DNA of 64,000 nucleotides, from NCBI RefSeq assembly GCF_013184495.1, contig NZ_JAAOIY010000004.1, positions 1-64,000 on the forward strand, read 5' to 3'. Positions 17,293-26,889 of this stretch are shown here, in pieces. Each line of letters starts with the position of its first letter. Position 1 is the stretch's first letter. This DNA is from Sporosarcina jiandibaonis. GTDB taxonomy: Bacteria; Bacillota; Bacilli; Bacillales_A; Planococcaceae. The translations under genes were made by a program, and so were the position numbers. Below the pieces are notes generated by a model that saw only the letters and a list, made by a program, of their open reading frames with translations, was not told where the DNA came from and ran no database searches.

Positions 17293-18591
17293 ATGGACTA
17301 TAAAAATGAAAAGTTAATTGAAGAAAAAGTGTTTAAAGATCCGGTTCATCGCTATATTCATGTCCGTGACAAAGTGATTTGGGATGTGATCGGGACACGC
17401 GAGTTCCAACGTCTCCGCCGGATTAAACAACTCGGGACTACATATCTGGTCTTTCACGGAGCCGAACATAGCCGATTTCATCATTCGCTCGGCGTTTATG
17501 AAATCGTTCGGCGGATCGTAGACGATGGTTTCAGCGGCCGGCCAGAATGGGATGATGAAGAACGTCTCGTCACGCTATGTGCGGCGCTTTTGCATGATTT
17601 GGGACATGGTCCATATTCACACGCTTTTGAAAATGTTTTCGATCTTGATCATGAAAAATTTACGCAAGCAATTATACTCGGTGAAACTGAAGTGAATGCG
17701 GTACTCAAAAAAGTATCGCCAACCTTTCCGCAAAAAATTTCAGATGTCATTGGAAAAACTTATCCTGACAAACTTGTCGTTAGTTTAATTTCGAGTCAAA
17801 TTGACGCCGACCGAATGGATTATCTACAACGAGATGCTTATTTTACAGGCGTTTCTTACGGCCATTTCGATATGGAACGAATATTACGCGTGATGCGACC
17901 GACAGAAGAACAAGCAGTTGTTAAATCCAGTGGAATGCATGCTGTAGAGGATTATATAATGAGCCGCTACCAAATGTATTGGCAGGTCTATTTTCATCCT
18001 GTTTCCAGGAGCGCGGAAGTTATTTTAAAGAAAATACTCCATCGAGCTAAATATTTATTTGAAACGGGGTACGAGTTCAAGCAAAAACCGGTCCATTTCC
18101 AAACGTTTTTCGATAAAACATTGGTATTGGAAGACTATATCGCTCTTGATGAGGGCGTTATGACGACTTATTTTCAAATGTGGACGAAAGAATCGGACCC
18201 GGTCCTCGCCGATTTAAGTAGTCGGTTCCTTAACCGGCGCCTCTTTCAATACGTGGAATTTAACCCGGCGATTGAATATGAAAAGATGCATGAAATCAAA
18301 AAACTTTTTATAGAAGCAGGGATCGATCCAGAGTATTACCTTGTGGTCGACTCGTCATCGGATTTGCCATATGACTTTTATAGACCGGGGGAAGAGAATG
18401 AGCGGCTTCCGATATTTTTAAAAATGCCAAACGGCGAGCTAAGTGAAATATCGCGTTCTTCCGATATCGTTGAAGCGATTTCAGGAAAACGCAGAACAGA
18501 TCATAAACTTTATTTCCCAGAGGATTTGCTAGAAGCGGGAAAAGCAGAAAATCCGTTGTATCGTCAAATTTTAAAGATGTTGAAAAACTAG
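17293..18591 (+). CDS. ywfO: HD-domain phosphohydrolase YwfO
   Basis: A 432-residue SAMHD1/dGTPase-like protein. The metal site is visible: HSRFHHSLG (first His), LLHDLGHGPYSHAFE (HD motif) and QIDADRMDY (distal Asp). Relatives hydrolyse dNTPs or other nucleotides; the YwfO substrate is not firmly established. Start ATG follows CGGAGGTG. ywgA begins 14 nt downstream, so they form one operon, as in B. subtilis. Confidence 0.88.
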   Translation: MDYKNEKLIEEKVFKDPVHRYIHVRDKVIWDVIGTREFQRLRRIKQLGTTYLVFHGAEHSRFHHSLGVYEIVRRIVDDGFSGRPEWDDEERLVTLCAALLHDLGHGPYSHAFENVFDLDHEKFTQAIILGETEVNAVLKKVSPTFPQKISDVIGKTYPDKLVVSLISSQIDADRMDYLQRDAYFTGVSYGHFDMERILRVMRPTEEQAVVKSSGMHAVEDYIMSRYQMYWQVYFHPVSRSAEVILKKILHRAKYLFETGYEFKQKPVHFQTFFDKTLVLEDYIALDEGVMTTYFQMWTKESDPVLADLSSRFLNRRLFQYVEFNPAIEYEKMHEIKKLFIEAGIDPEYYLVVDSSSDLPYDFYRPGEENERLPIFLKMPNGELSEISRSSDIVEAISGKRRTDHKLYFPEDLLEAGKAENPLYRQILKMLKN

Positions 18592-18605
18592 AAAGGGTGG
18601 GCAAC

Positions 18606-19115
18606 TTGTTGCAAGAACACGCAAAAATCGTGCAATTCATTTCATTGGCCGGAGAAGTAACAGGACGAAAAAAACTTCAGAAAATGATTTACATCGCAAA
18701 AAAGATGAATTTCCCTTTCTCGGAGAAATTCGAACTACATATGTATGGTCCTTATTCGGAGGAATTGACATTACGAGTGGAAGAATTATGCGAGATGGGT
18801 TTTCTGGATGAAGAGCGCATCGACAAAGGCGCCTATTTTCAATACCAATACAATGTATCCGGAGAGGGAGAGCGGTTTCTAGAAACGGCCGGCAAAGTGC
18901 CAGGCAGCCTTTCGGATTTCATTCAAAAAATGCAAGTGAAGAGTTCGCGTTTTCTAGAGTTGGTCTCAACGCTTTTATACTTCGACCATTTCGAGAAAAA
19001 GGAACAAATTGAAAAAGTTCAAGTTGTGAAAAACAAGCTGAAGTTTTCCGAAAAAGAATTCGAAGAGGCATTCGTATTTTTAAAGGACTTGGAGTTTATT
19101 TCAAATAAAAAATAA
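18606..19115 (+). CDS. ywgA: YwgA family protein
   Basis: A 169-residue protein matching YwgA, which has a winged-helix-like N-terminal half (KKLQKMIYIAKK, then MYGPYSEEL as in antitoxin SocA/Panacea-type domains) and a helical C-terminus. Function is unknown. The TTG at 18606 is chosen because AAAGGGTGG lies 5-8 nt before it; a GTG at 18597 overlaps that site and is unlikely. Confidence 0.8.
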   Translation: MLQEHAKIVQFISLAGEVTGRKKLQKMIYIAKKMNFPFSEKFELHMYGPYSEELTLRVEELCEMGFLDEERIDKGAYFQYQYNVSGEGERFLETAGKVPGSLSDFIQKMQVKSSRFLELVSTLLYFDHFEKKEQIEKVQVVKNKLKFSEKEFEEAFVFLKDLEFISNKK

Positions 19116-19135
19116 AATGGCATTTGCAAGAATAA

Positions 19136-19183
19136 TAAAAGCTGGCTACCAGTGACGAATCGTCGTGGTGCCAGCTTTTATTT
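19136..19183. terminator. bidirectional terminator between ywgA and ywhB
   Basis: AAAAGCTGGC(T)ACCA pairs with TGGTGCCAGCTTTT, with A and T runs on opposite sides. Confidence 0.88.
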
Positions 19184-19191
19184 TGGATGAA

Positions 19192-19377
19192 TCATTCATC
19201 AACAGGGCGTTTTCCAGCTACGGAATAATCATTTTTTGACATTTCTTCAATGAAAACAACGACATTCTCCGCAGGTGCACCTGTCGTTTCTGAAACAGCT
19301 TCTGTCACTCTTTCACAAAGTGCGCGTTTTTGCTCATCAGTACGACCTTCGAACATTTTCACAGTCACATATGGCAT
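19192..19377 (-). CDS. ywhB: 4-oxalocrotonate tautomerase family protein
   Basis: A 61-residue tautomerase subunit that forms hexamers. Catalytic Pro-1 follows the initiator Met (MPYVTVKMFEGR) and the conserved Arg near position 11 is present. The B. subtilis homologue YwhB catalyses enol-keto tautomerisation of 2-hydroxymuconate; its physiological substrate is unknown. It is divergent from ywhD. Confidence 0.93.
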   Translation of the reverse strand: MPYVTVKMFEGRTDEQKRALCERVTEAVSETTGAPAENVVVFIEEMSKNDYSVAGKRPVDE

Positions 19378-19443
19378 TTTCTTTTCCCTCCTCCAAAGTA
19401 TTCAGTATACTAATGATACTATCAGAGTTGGAGGGGTAAACAA

Positions 19444-19956
19444 ATGGGAAATGAAAAACCAAAGCCGAAAATGGGTTTTACAATCATAAAAGATGATCCG
19501 ACAGACGGTCATAAAGGATTCGGAATAGGGTCATTGTCATTGGAAAATGTATCGCCAGTCATTATCGACGTTGAAGAAGAAATAGCGACGATTGAAATTG
19601 GCGCGATGCATGCGAGAAGCCCTCTCGAACGAGGCATTCGATTTTTACCGACACGCGAAGAGTCCGCGAATGGGAAACCCTATTGGCTGATCTGGGTGAC
19701 CATTGATTATAAAGAGGATGGCCCATATTATTCAGGAGTGACCGCATGTGAAATGGTGATCGACCGATCCATTCGCCGGGGTTATAAAAATTTCGTAGAT
19801 CATATGAATCGCATGGATCGCTCGATGAAAGGAAAAATCATGGTCGACAATATGGATGACACGTCGAAACGCGTACTTGCAGACTTTTTAAAAGAACATA
19901 ACGAAGAAATGTGGAACCGAAGCAATCCGGAATTACATGATGGACTTCGTGTATAA
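19444..19956 (+). CDS. ywhD: YwhD family protein
   Basis: A 170-residue soluble protein that matches YwhD along its whole length, including the GAMHARSPLERGIRFLP and VDHMNRMDRSMKG segments. Function is unknown. The start follows GGAGGGG. After the stop, about 200 bp (19957-20154) hold no gene I can support, only a near-miss cre sequence near 20138. Confidence 0.85.
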   Translation: MGNEKPKPKMGFTIIKDDPTDGHKGFGIGSLSLENVSPVIIDVEEEIATIEIGAMHARSPLERGIRFLPTREESANGKPYWLIWVTIDYKEDGPYYSGVTACEMVIDRSIRRGYKNFVDHMNRMDRSMKGKIMVDNMDDTSKRVLADFLKEHNEEMWNRSNPELHDGLRV

Positions 19957-20154
19957 TCGTCAAGATTATGAACAAATATCGACGTTTTTCGATAACTTTC
20001 GTCAGGATAGTTGAATGTCCGGATAAAAGAAAGTACACTAATTAATAGCTTGCAAATGTAAGCTAGGACTACCGATTAGTTCTTGTGAGCACATTTAGGA
20101 CATCAAACCAACCCAAGCATGATTTTCTATTTGTGTAAGCGGTTCTAAAAGGTG

Positions 20155-20198
20155 AAAAAAGCTTCCACTCCCTTGAGATCAGGGAATGGGAGCTTTTT
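20155..20198 (+). terminator. terminator downstream of ywhD
   Basis: AAGCTTCCACTCCCT pairs with AGGGAATGGGAGCTT (small internal mismatches) and is followed by T6. Array B starts about 10 nt later. Confidence 0.82.
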
Positions 20199-20207
20199 TA
20201 ATCTTTG

Positions 20208-20327
20208 CGTTTAGTCGTTTTAACAAGTGTTTTAGTCGTTTCTCGGCCGCATTAGTCGTTTTGAGGGCTAGTTTAGTCGAATCGACATCAACTTTGGTCG
20301 TTTTACCCTCATTATTGGTCGTTTTGC
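20208..20327 (-). repeat. 21-bp-period array B, same motif as array A in reverse orientation (6 copies)
   Basis: TTTAGTCGTTT cores have their CG at 20216, 20237, 20257, 20278, 20299 and 20320: steps of 21, 20, 21, 21, 21. It lies between converging ywhD and pbpG, right after the ywhD terminator. Confidence 0.88.
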
Positions 20328-20348
20328 AAAAAACGCCGCATCACCGCG

Positions 20349-22394
20349 TCAATCAAAAAATGAAAAAGGGAATAAATTGAAGCCGCCGTCGTCATTGGAA
20401 TTATGTTTTTCTTGCAATGATTTATCCGTGCATAATTTTTGGGGCATATCTTTTTCCTTCACATAGACGAGTCGCTGCTTTTCGCACTCCGTTACGGCGA
20501 GGCCTCCCGTTTCAACATCGATAATAACGCCGTTCACCCCATCAGGCGGAATGAATGATTCAACGGGCTTGCCACTATGCGCCGCCTCCATAAATTCAAT
20601 CCATATTTTTTTCGATGCGGCTTTATCCTCTACACTTTCCAGACGCAAGTCAACATCATAACCTGTCCAAATCCCGGCTGTTAAAGAAGGCGAATAGCCG
20701 ATTAGTTGTTGATCCCAAAGTGTCGTGCCTGATTTCGCTGCATAAGGTCTCGTCATTTTGGGGCGCATCGACAACCCTGTAGAAGGTAAGTGATCATTGA
20801 AAACGGGATCGAACATTCCGGTTAACAGATGCGTTAGAACGAATGCATCTTGCTCGGAAAGAACGCGTTTGACTTTTTTGGTCGGTTTTTCGTAAACAAC
20901 TTTTCCTGTCGCATCTGTTATCGAACGAATCGTAGTCGCTTCAATATCTAATCCGCTTGCCGCGATCCGACTGAATGCATTCGTTATTTCGTATAAAGAT
21001 ACTTCAGTAGTGCCTAAAGCAACCGCGGGCGTCGCTGGCAATTCCACGTCCAAACCAAGCCGATTGGCCATGCTTTGGTAGTTTTTAAATCCAACTTCTT
21101 CAAGCGTCTTGACCGCAAACACATTATCGGAAATGGCCAAAGCTTGGGCAAGCGAAATCGGATGTGACGCAAATTTTCCATTCACATTTTTCGGTTCGTA
21201 AGTCTTTTCACCATACGTGAAAATAGTTTTTTCCGGGAACAAAAACGTCAGCGGATTAAACCCGTTTTCCAATGCAGCCGCATACAAGATCGGTTTCATA
21301 GCGGAACCGGGTTGGCGTTTCGCTTGCGTTGCCCGATTAAAAGGGCTTTCGTTATAGTCCACGCCGCCAACAAGCGAAGTTACGGCGCCGCTTTTTGGTT
21401 CAATGGAGATGAAGCCGACTTGAAGTCCGCTTTCAGGCATCCATTTTTCAATAACTTCTTCCGCTGTTTTTTGATGGTGTTGATCGAGCGTCGTCCGAAT
21501 TGTCCATCCGCCTTCTGCGGGCGAGCGGCCCTTCTCCGAAAGAATGTTTTCAGCTTCTCGCCACACTTCATCCAGAAAATAAGGGGCGACGCGCTTAGAG
21601 TCAACCCATTCTTCTGCCTTCAATACAATTGGAACTTCCACGGCGCGTTTTGCCTGGGCTTCCGTGATGAATCCTTGTGCTTTCATCAAAGCTAAAACAA
21701 GCTCTTTCCGTTTTTGTGAATTATTCGGATGGTCAACAGGCGAATAAATGGAAGGTCCTTTTGCAATCGCGGTGATGACCGCTGATTCTTCTAACGTCAA
21801 ATCTTTCGCGGATTTTCCAAAATAATACTTGCTCGCCGCTTCCACGCCGTACATCCCATGTCCGAAATAAACGGTGTTTAAATAACCTTCTAAAATCGTA
21901 TCTTTTTCATAAAATAACTCCAACCGATATGCATAAAGTGCTTCGTTAATCTTTCTAGTCCATGTTTTTTCATGTGTCAAATAGAGATTTCGGGCATACT
22001 GTTGAGTAATCGAACTTGCGCCTTCAGCCTTTCTTCGCGTTTTCACATCTTTCAAAACGGCGCCAGCAATTCGTTTATAATCAAATCCATGATGCTCGTA
22101 AAAGTTCCGGTCTTCAGTAGCAATGACCGCATCTAGTAAAAACGGAGAAATTTCATCCAAACCAACCCAATACCGCCGCTCTGCGGTGAACTTGTCGCCG
22201 ATTTGACGGTCATTATTGTCCAAAAAAACAGATGCTGTCGGAACAATGAGCGATGGAGCTCCGGCTATTTGTGCATATAATCGGAGCGACCCATATAATG
22301 TGAGCATAGCGGTAAGCATTGTCAAAGTAAGTAACAAAATCCTGCGCCAAAACATTCGTCTTTTTTTATTTTTTACATAAACCGTACGTCGCAT
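20349..22394 (-). CDS. pbpG: class A penicillin-binding protein (PBP2d/PbpG type)
   Basis: A bifunctional peptidoglycan synthase of 681 residues. One membrane anchor spans about residues 18-40. The glycosyltransferase domain has ATEDRNFYEHHG and GASSITQQYARN; the transpeptidase domain has the catalytic Ser in RQPGSAMKPI, the SDN motif, and KSGT. The ywhD-pbpG-ywiB-argS order matches B. subtilis, where PbpG acts in spore wall synthesis. The ATG at 22394 is chosen because ACGGGGGA lies 6 nt upstream. Confidence 0.9.
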   Translation of the reverse strand: MRRTVYVKNKKRRMFWRRILLLTLTMLTAMLTLYGSLRLYAQIAGAPSLIVPTASVFLDNNDRQIGDKFTAERRYWVGLDEISPFLLDAVIATEDRNFYEHHGFDYKRIAGAVLKDVKTRRKAEGASSITQQYARNLYLTHEKTWTRKINEALYAYRLELFYEKDTILEGYLNTVYFGHGMYGVEAASKYYFGKSAKDLTLEESAVITAIAKGPSIYSPVDHPNNSQKRKELVLALMKAQGFITEAQAKRAVEVPIVLKAEEWVDSKRVAPYFLDEVWREAENILSEKGRSPAEGGWTIRTTLDQHHQKTAEEVIEKWMPESGLQVGFISIEPKSGAVTSLVGGVDYNESPFNRATQAKRQPGSAMKPILYAAALENGFNPLTFLFPEKTIFTYGEKTYEPKNVNGKFASHPISLAQALAISDNVFAVKTLEEVGFKNYQSMANRLGLDVELPATPAVALGTTEVSLYEITNAFSRIAASGLDIEATTIRSITDATGKVVYEKPTKKVKRVLSEQDAFVLTHLLTGMFDPVFNDHLPSTGLSMRPKMTRPYAAKSGTTLWDQQLIGYSPSLTAGIWTGYDVDLRLESVEDKAASKKIWIEFMEAAHSGKPVESFIPPDGVNGVIIDVETGGLAVTECEKQRLVYVKEKDMPQKLCTDKSLQEKHNSNDDGGFNLFPFSFFD

Positions 22395-22495
22395 AAAATC
22401 CCCCGTTCCGTCCATGTTGTTCTTTGTAGTATGCGACGCAAATCAATAGATTAAACGGAAATTATTGCTTAATTTAACAAAACTAACGACCTTAA

Positions 22496-22525
22496 TTGGA
22501 ATATTACGCAGGAAAACGCTATAAT
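22496..22525 (+). promoter_or_regulatory. sigma-A promoter of ywiB-argS
   Basis: TTGGAA, an 18-nt spacer and a perfect TATAAT lie 15 bp before the first possible start codon. Confidence 0.55.
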
Positions 22526-22539
22526 AAGAGGATATTTTT

Positions 22540-23001
22540 ATGAAGAAGGTGAACGAGGTGGAATCGAAAAAGATAGGTCAACCTGTACGCATTCGGCTTC
22601 ATTCATCAATCCGGCATCCAGGACAGGAAATCGAAACACATGAATTACAAGCGACGGGTCGATTAATAGAAAAAGCGAACGCATTCTATTTAAAATACGA
22701 TGAAAATCATAATGGAGACAAAATCCAAACGACATTGAAAATGAGCGACCGGGATGCGCTCATTATGCGAAGCGGTGCAGTTAAAATGCGCCTTCCATTT
22801 GACACCGAGCACAACCGAGTCGGTGAATATGGTAACGGACCGGCAACGTTCGAATTACAAGTAAAAACAAATCATCTTGAATTCACGAGAGAAACAACAG
22901 ATAAAAGCGGTCAGTTCATTGTTCACTATGAATTACATACAGAAGGATCGCTCCTCGGAACTTACAAATTAAACATCACCTATATGGAGGGAACAAAATG
23001 A
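22540..23001 (+). CDS. ywiB: YwiB family protein (DUF1934)
   Basis: A 153-residue beta-barrel-like (lipocalin-like) protein of the DUF1934 family, found directly before argS in many bacilli. The C-terminal half has alternating beta strands ([33 protein letters not shown]). Function is unknown. The start is ATG 22540 after GAGGAT; a GTG at 22558 after AAGGTG is possible. It overlaps argS by 4 nt, so the two are translationally coupled. Confidence 0.85.
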   Translation: MKKVNEVESKKIGQPVRIRLHSSIRHPGQEIETHELQATGRLIEKANAFYLKYDENHNGDKIQTTLKMSDRDALIMRSGAVKMRLPFDTEHNRVGEYGNGPATFELQVKTNHLEFTRETTDKSGQFIVHYELHTEGSLLGTYKLNITYMEGTK

Positions 23002-24665
23002 ACGCAGTCGAACAAATTCAACAAAAAGTAAAATCAGCAATACATGAAGCAATCCTTCTGGCAAAATTGACAGAAGAGGAAAATATACCAGCAATCATGC
23101 TAGAAACGCCGAGAAATAAAGAAAACGGCGACTATGCGACGAATATCGCGATGCAACTCACAAAAATAGCCAAGAAACCACCACGTGCAATCGCGGAAGC
23201 CATCGTTGAACATATCGACAAAGAAAGTGGATCTATCGAGTCTATCGATATCGCGGGTCCGGGTTTTATCAACATCACATTGAAAAAAGATTATTTACAA
23301 GAAGTTGTGAAAACAGTTCTTGATCAAGGCGCGGAATACGGCCGCAGCAATGCAGGCAACGGTGAAAAGATCCAAGTGGAATTCGTTTCTGCGAATCCAA
23401 CCGGGGATCTTCATTTGGGGCATGCGCGCGGAGCATCAGTCGGGGATTCCCTTAGCAACGTGCTAGACTTTGCGGGCTATGATGTTCACAGAGAGTATTA
23501 TATTAACGATGCAGGCAGTCAAATCGACAATCTCGCGCTATCCGTTGAAGCACGATACTTCCAAGCCCTCGGTGAAAATAAGGAAATCCCTGAAGACGGC
23601 TACCATGGTCAAGACATTATCGATATTGCCGGGAAGCTCGTTGAAGAATTCGGCGATAAATATAAAAACATGCCAGAAAAAGAACGCTATGAATTTTTCC
23701 GTGACTACGGATTGAAATATGAACTTGAAAAATTAAAAACAGACTTGGAAAACTTCCGCGTGCCATTCGATAATTGGTTTTCAGAATCTACATTATACGG
23801 TAGCGGAAAAATCGAAAATGCGATGAACAAACTTCGTGAGAACGGTCATATTTTCGAAGAAGACGGCGCAACTTGGTTCCGTTCAACGACATTTGGCGAT
23901 GACAAAGACCGTGTTTTGATTAAAAAAGACGGATCCTTCACATACATCACGCCGGATATCGCGTACCATGAAGACAAAATCCAACGCGGCTTCGACAAGC
24001 TCATTAACATTTGGGGAGCTGACCACCACGGCTATATTCCGCGAATGATGGCAGCGATCGAAGCGTTAGGATACGAAAAAGATAAGTTAGAAGTAATCGT
24101 CGCACAGATGGTGCATCTGTACAAAGACGGCGAGCGCATGATGATGAGTAAACGTACTGGAAAAGCAGTTACCTTACGTGAGCTTGTCGAAGATGTCGGC
24201 CTCGATGCCGTTCGCTATTTCTTCGTGATGCGGTCCGGAGATACGCAAATGGACTTCGACCTCGACCTCGCAGTTTCCGAGTCCAATGAAAACCCGGTGT
24301 ACTATGCACAATACGCACACGCGCGAATCTCTTCGATTCTTCGACAATCAAAAGAACTAGATTTGCATCCATCAGCAGAGAACGCTGCATTATTAACTGC
24401 AGAACGTGAAATTGATTTGTTGAAGAAAATTGGCGATTTCCCGCAAGTAGTAGCGGACGCAGCTAGAATGCGCGCACCGCATCGCGTAGCAACTTATATT
24501 CAAGAACTAGCGGCAACATTCCATTCATTTTACAATGCCGAAAAAGTCTTGGACCCTGAAAACCGCGAACTATCCGAAGCGCGTCTCGCATTAATCACAG
24601 CAACACGCACAACCATCGCAAACGCCCTAAAACTAATCGGCGTATCAGCACCAGAAAAAATGTAA
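22998..24665 (+). CDS. argS: arginyl-tRNA synthetase
   Basis: Class I aminoacyl-tRNA synthetase of 555 residues. The HIGH-like motif HLGHARG lies at about residue 138 and the KMSKS loop is MMMSKRTGK at about 384. The N-terminal Arg-specific domain for the tRNA D-loop and the C-terminal anticodon-binding domain (ending in the usual hydrophobic [10 protein letters not shown]) are both present. Confidence 0.97.
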   Translation: MNAVEQIQQKVKSAIHEAILLAKLTEEENIPAIMLETPRNKENGDYATNIAMQLTKIAKKPPRAIAEAIVEHIDKESGSIESIDIAGPGFINITLKKDYLQEVVKTVLDQGAEYGRSNAGNGEKIQVEFVSANPTGDLHLGHARGASVGDSLSNVLDFAGYDVHREYYINDAGSQIDNLALSVEARYFQALGENKEIPEDGYHGQDIIDIAGKLVEEFGDKYKNMPEKERYEFFRDYGLKYELEKLKTDLENFRVPFDNWFSESTLYGSGKIENAMNKLRENGHIFEEDGATWFRSTTFGDDKDRVLIKKDGSFTYITPDIAYHEDKIQRGFDKLINIWGADHHGYIPRMMAAIEALGYEKDKLEVIVAQMVHLYKDGERMMMSKRTGKAVTLRELVEDVGLDAVRYFFVMRSGDTQMDFDLDLAVSESNENPVYYAQYAHARISSILRQSKELDLHPSAENAALLTAEREIDLLKKIGDFPQVVADAARMRAPHRVATYIQELAATFHSFYNAEKVLDPENRELSEARLALITATRTTIANALKLIGVSAPEKM

Positions 24666-24673
24666 TCACTTAT

Positions 24674-24727
24674 ACCACCACACCCGAGAATTTGTTGATG
24701 ACAGTTTCTGGGTGTGGTGGTTTTTTG
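24674..24727 (+). terminator. argS terminator
   Basis: A 12-bp stem ACCACCACACCC / GGGTGTGGTGG with a long loop, then T6. Confidence 0.9.
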
Positions 24728-24842
24728 TAATTTAATTTAATCGGTGATATGAAAATTGGGATTACTATGATATTTTTGTAGTGAGTGTTAACGAACGTGG
24801 CACGCACTAAATAATATTTTATATTTAGTGAAGATAGTTGAT

Positions 24843-24905
24843 TGGAGTGGAACGCGTCCGCCCGGAACGGAAATCAACGGTCTATATAAAAAACATATAC
24901 TTGAA
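24843..24905 (+). repeat. short copy (R2) of the GTTGATT interspersed repeat
   Basis: GTTGATTGGAGTGGAACGCG, then CCGCCCGGAACGGAAATCAAC. The middle is deleted compared with the 38.2-kb copy. A perfect 9-bp inverted repeat CACTAAATA / TATTTAGTG (24805-24813, 24832-24840) sits right before it. Apart from this and the argS terminator, 24666-24974 holds nothing I can name. Confidence 0.75.
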
Positions 24906-24974
24906 TAATGAATTGTTTAATTACACAGTAAAGGTCGGATCGATTCGTTGACCTTACAATGAGGGGGGATGTTT

Positions 24975-25559
24975 ATGCGGAAACTAATATCAATCCTATT
25001 GATTACAGTCGGTGCTGGCCTATGCCTTTTAGCAGCCTGGCAATTTAGCGTTTCCTATTTTCAACAAGACAAAATGTTGGAAGAAGCAAAAGCATTTGTC
25101 TCTGATGAAATTATCTCACGCGACGATCTAACAGCTGGAAATGCTGAACTCCTTGATTATAGCGACCTGAAAAAAGGCGATTCAATCGGTATTTTGTACA
25201 TCCCGCGTTTAGACCGTGAAATCCCTATTATAGAAGGAACGCATGAAGACGAATTAGCCAAAGGTGTCGGACATTTCAGCGGCACCGCATTACCCGGTCA
25301 AAATGATCAAATCCTATTATCGGGCCATCGCGATACCGTGTTTCGCCAGTTCGGCGAACTTGAAAACGGCGATGAAATACACGTCAAAATGAAAAATGGA
25401 ACATTTGTCTATACAATTTACGACACAGACATCGTCGACGCCGATGATCGAACCGTGATTCGTTCAACAGCACCCGATGAAATATTAACGTTATCCACAT
25501 GCTATCCATTTTCCTATATTGGAAGCGCGCCGGATCGGTATATCATCTATGCGAAATGA
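24975..25559 (+). CDS. class D sortase
   Basis: A cysteine transpeptidase of 194 residues that attaches surface proteins to peptidoglycan. An N-terminal hydrophobic anchor spans about residues 4-24. The catalytic triad is visible: His in LSGHRDT, Cys in TLSTCYPF, Arg in APDRYIIY. The TLSTCYPF context and length place it with class D (YhcS-like) sortases. ATG 24975 follows GAGGGGGG at good spacing. No LPxTG-type substrate is encoded nearby in the window. Confidence 0.9.
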   Translation: MRKLISILLITVGAGLCLLAAWQFSVSYFQQDKMLEEAKAFVSDEIISRDDLTAGNAELLDYSDLKKGDSIGILYIPRLDREIPIIEGTHEDELAKGVGHFSGTALPGQNDQILLSGHRDTVFRQFGELENGDEIHVKMKNGTFVYTIYDTDIVDADDRTVIRSTAPDEILTLSTCYPFSYIGSAPDRYIIYAK

Positions 25560-25571
25560 GTTTAAATGTCC

Positions 25572-25599
25572 TCGACACAATAGTAATTTGTAGTATACT
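25572..25599 (+). promoter_or_regulatory. sigma-A promoter of the cobalamin operon
   Basis: TCGACA, a 16-nt spacer and TATACT lie about 30 bp before the riboswitch aptamer, giving a start near 25606. Confidence 0.7.
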
Positions 25600-25629
25600 A
25601 ATAATCGACCATACAAAAACATATCCAAG

Positions 25630-25795
25630 CATAAAGGTGCCTCGCTGTAACGAACGAGGTTAAAAGGGAAGTCGGTTTAATTCCGACGCGGTCCCGCCAC
25701 TGTAAGTGTGAGCAATTCGCAAAACGTCACTGGAAATCTCCGGGAAGACGCGAAACGCTATGAGCACGAGCCAGGAGACCTGCCTTTATGAATCT
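25630..25795 (+). promoter_or_regulatory. cobalamin (adenosylcobalamin) riboswitch aptamer
   Basis: The conserved blocks occur in order: AAAGGTGCCTC at the P2 start, GGGAAGTCGG, GTCCCGCCACTGTA in the core, GGAAATCTCCGGGAAG, and the B12 box GAGCCAGGAGACCTGCC. Binding of adenosylcobalamin is expected to shut off the operon that follows. Confidence 0.95.
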
Positions 25796-25866
25796 GCCAA
25801 AACCTACGAGGAATAGGATTGGTGAAAATCTGCCCATTTTGGTGCTAGATTTTTACTGACATTATT

Positions 25867-25895
25867 CCTCCGTGCGATACGGGGGATTTTTATTT
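25867..25895 (+). terminator. riboswitch expression-platform terminator
   Basis: CCTCCGT and ACGGGGG form a short stem around GCGAT, followed by ATTTTTATTT. Upstream GAGGAATA (about 25808) can pair with TATTCCTC (25863-25870), covering the 5' arm, and so would act as antiterminator. Confidence 0.75.
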
Positions 25896-25917
25896 GGGAA
25901 AAATGGAGGAAAACAGA

Positions 25918-26889
25918 ATGAAGAACTTATGGAAGTTAATGCTTACGTCGGTATTGGCAGTATTTTTGCTAGCTGCATGCGGAGGAAATGCGGCAGACGA
26001 TAAACCGAAACAAAACGAAACAAATACAGAAAATGCAACCGGGGAAAAAGCAGAATTCCCGGTGACATTGACGGACGCGGTGGGCAAAGAAGTTACGATT
26101 GAGGCGGCTCCAACAAAAATCGTCTCAATGATTCCGAGCAACACAGAGATTTTATTTAGCCTTGATTTAGCGGATGAAATCGTCGGTGTCAGCGATTATG
26201 ATGATTATCCAGCAGAAGCTGCTGAAAAAGAAAAAATCGGCGCAATGGAATTTAATGTTGAAGCGATCATTGCTTTGAATCCTGATATCGTTTTTGGACA
26301 TGAATCAGCATTCGGAATGTCTGAAGAAGGATACCAACAAATTCGCGACGCGGGAATTCCTGTATTTGTCGTGAAAAATGCACTGAACTTTGAAGAAACC
26401 TATGAAACGATTGAAACAATTGGTAAAGCAACAGGCAAAACAAATGAAGCAACTGAAATCATCGATACTATGAAAGCAAAAGTCGATGAAGTTGTCGCGA
26501 AAGTAAAAGACGTAGATGCGAAAAAGACCGTATTTGTCGAAACTTCACCGGCCCCTGAAATTTACACGCCAGGTGCCAAAACATTCACACAAGAATTGCT
26601 CGAATTAGTTGGTGCAGAAAATGTTGCAGCAGACCAAGAAGGCTGGGTTCAAATGGATCCAGAAGAAATCGTTAAAAGAAACCCGGATGTCATCGTCGTC
26701 ATGTACGATTACATAGACACAGCTGTTGAAGATGTTTACGCACGTGACGGCTTCGACACAATTACAGCGATCAAAGAAAAAGCAGTCGTTCAAGTTGATG
26801 AAAATATCACTAGCCGTACAGGTCCGCGACTTGCTGAAGGACTCGAAGCATTTGCAAAGGCAATATATCCAGAGGTTTTCGGTGAATAA
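25918..26889 (+). CDS. btuF: cobalamin ABC transporter substrate-binding lipoprotein
   Basis: A 323-residue extracellular lipoprotein: signal peptide with lipobox LLAAC (lipidated Cys near residue 20), a low-complexity linker, then a helical-backbone metal receptor domain (PF01497 type) with KIVSMIPSNTEILFSL and GYQQIRDAGIPVFVV. ATG 25918 follows TGGAGG. First gene after the B12 riboswitch, so corrinoid is the likely ligand; iron-siderophore binding is the alternative by family alone. Confidence 0.9.
   Translation: MKNLWKLMLTSVLAVFLLAACGGNAADDKPKQNETNTENATGEKAEFPVTLTDAVGKEVTIEAAPTKIVSMIPSNTEILFSLDLADEIVGVSDYDDYPAEAAEKEKIGAMEFNVEAIIALNPDIVFGHESAFGMSEEGYQQIRDAGIPVFVVKNALNFEETYETIETIGKATGKTNEATEIIDTMKAKVDEVVAKVKDVDAKKTVFVETSPAPEIYTPGAKTFTQELLELVGAENVAADQEGWVQMDPEEIVKRNPDVIVVMYDYIDTAVEDVYARDGFDTITAIKEKAVVQVDENITSRTGPRLAEGLEAFAKAIYPEVFGE

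Noticed and set aside
20138-20152. cre-like GTGTAAGCGGTTCTA
   Set aside because: The required C at the 3' end is displaced by one base, and no promoter is adjacent.
26726-26881. Long N-terminal extension of the btuC frame
   Set aside because: It overlaps the btuF coding sequence; the GTG at 26882 has a ribosome site and begins a normal first membrane helix.
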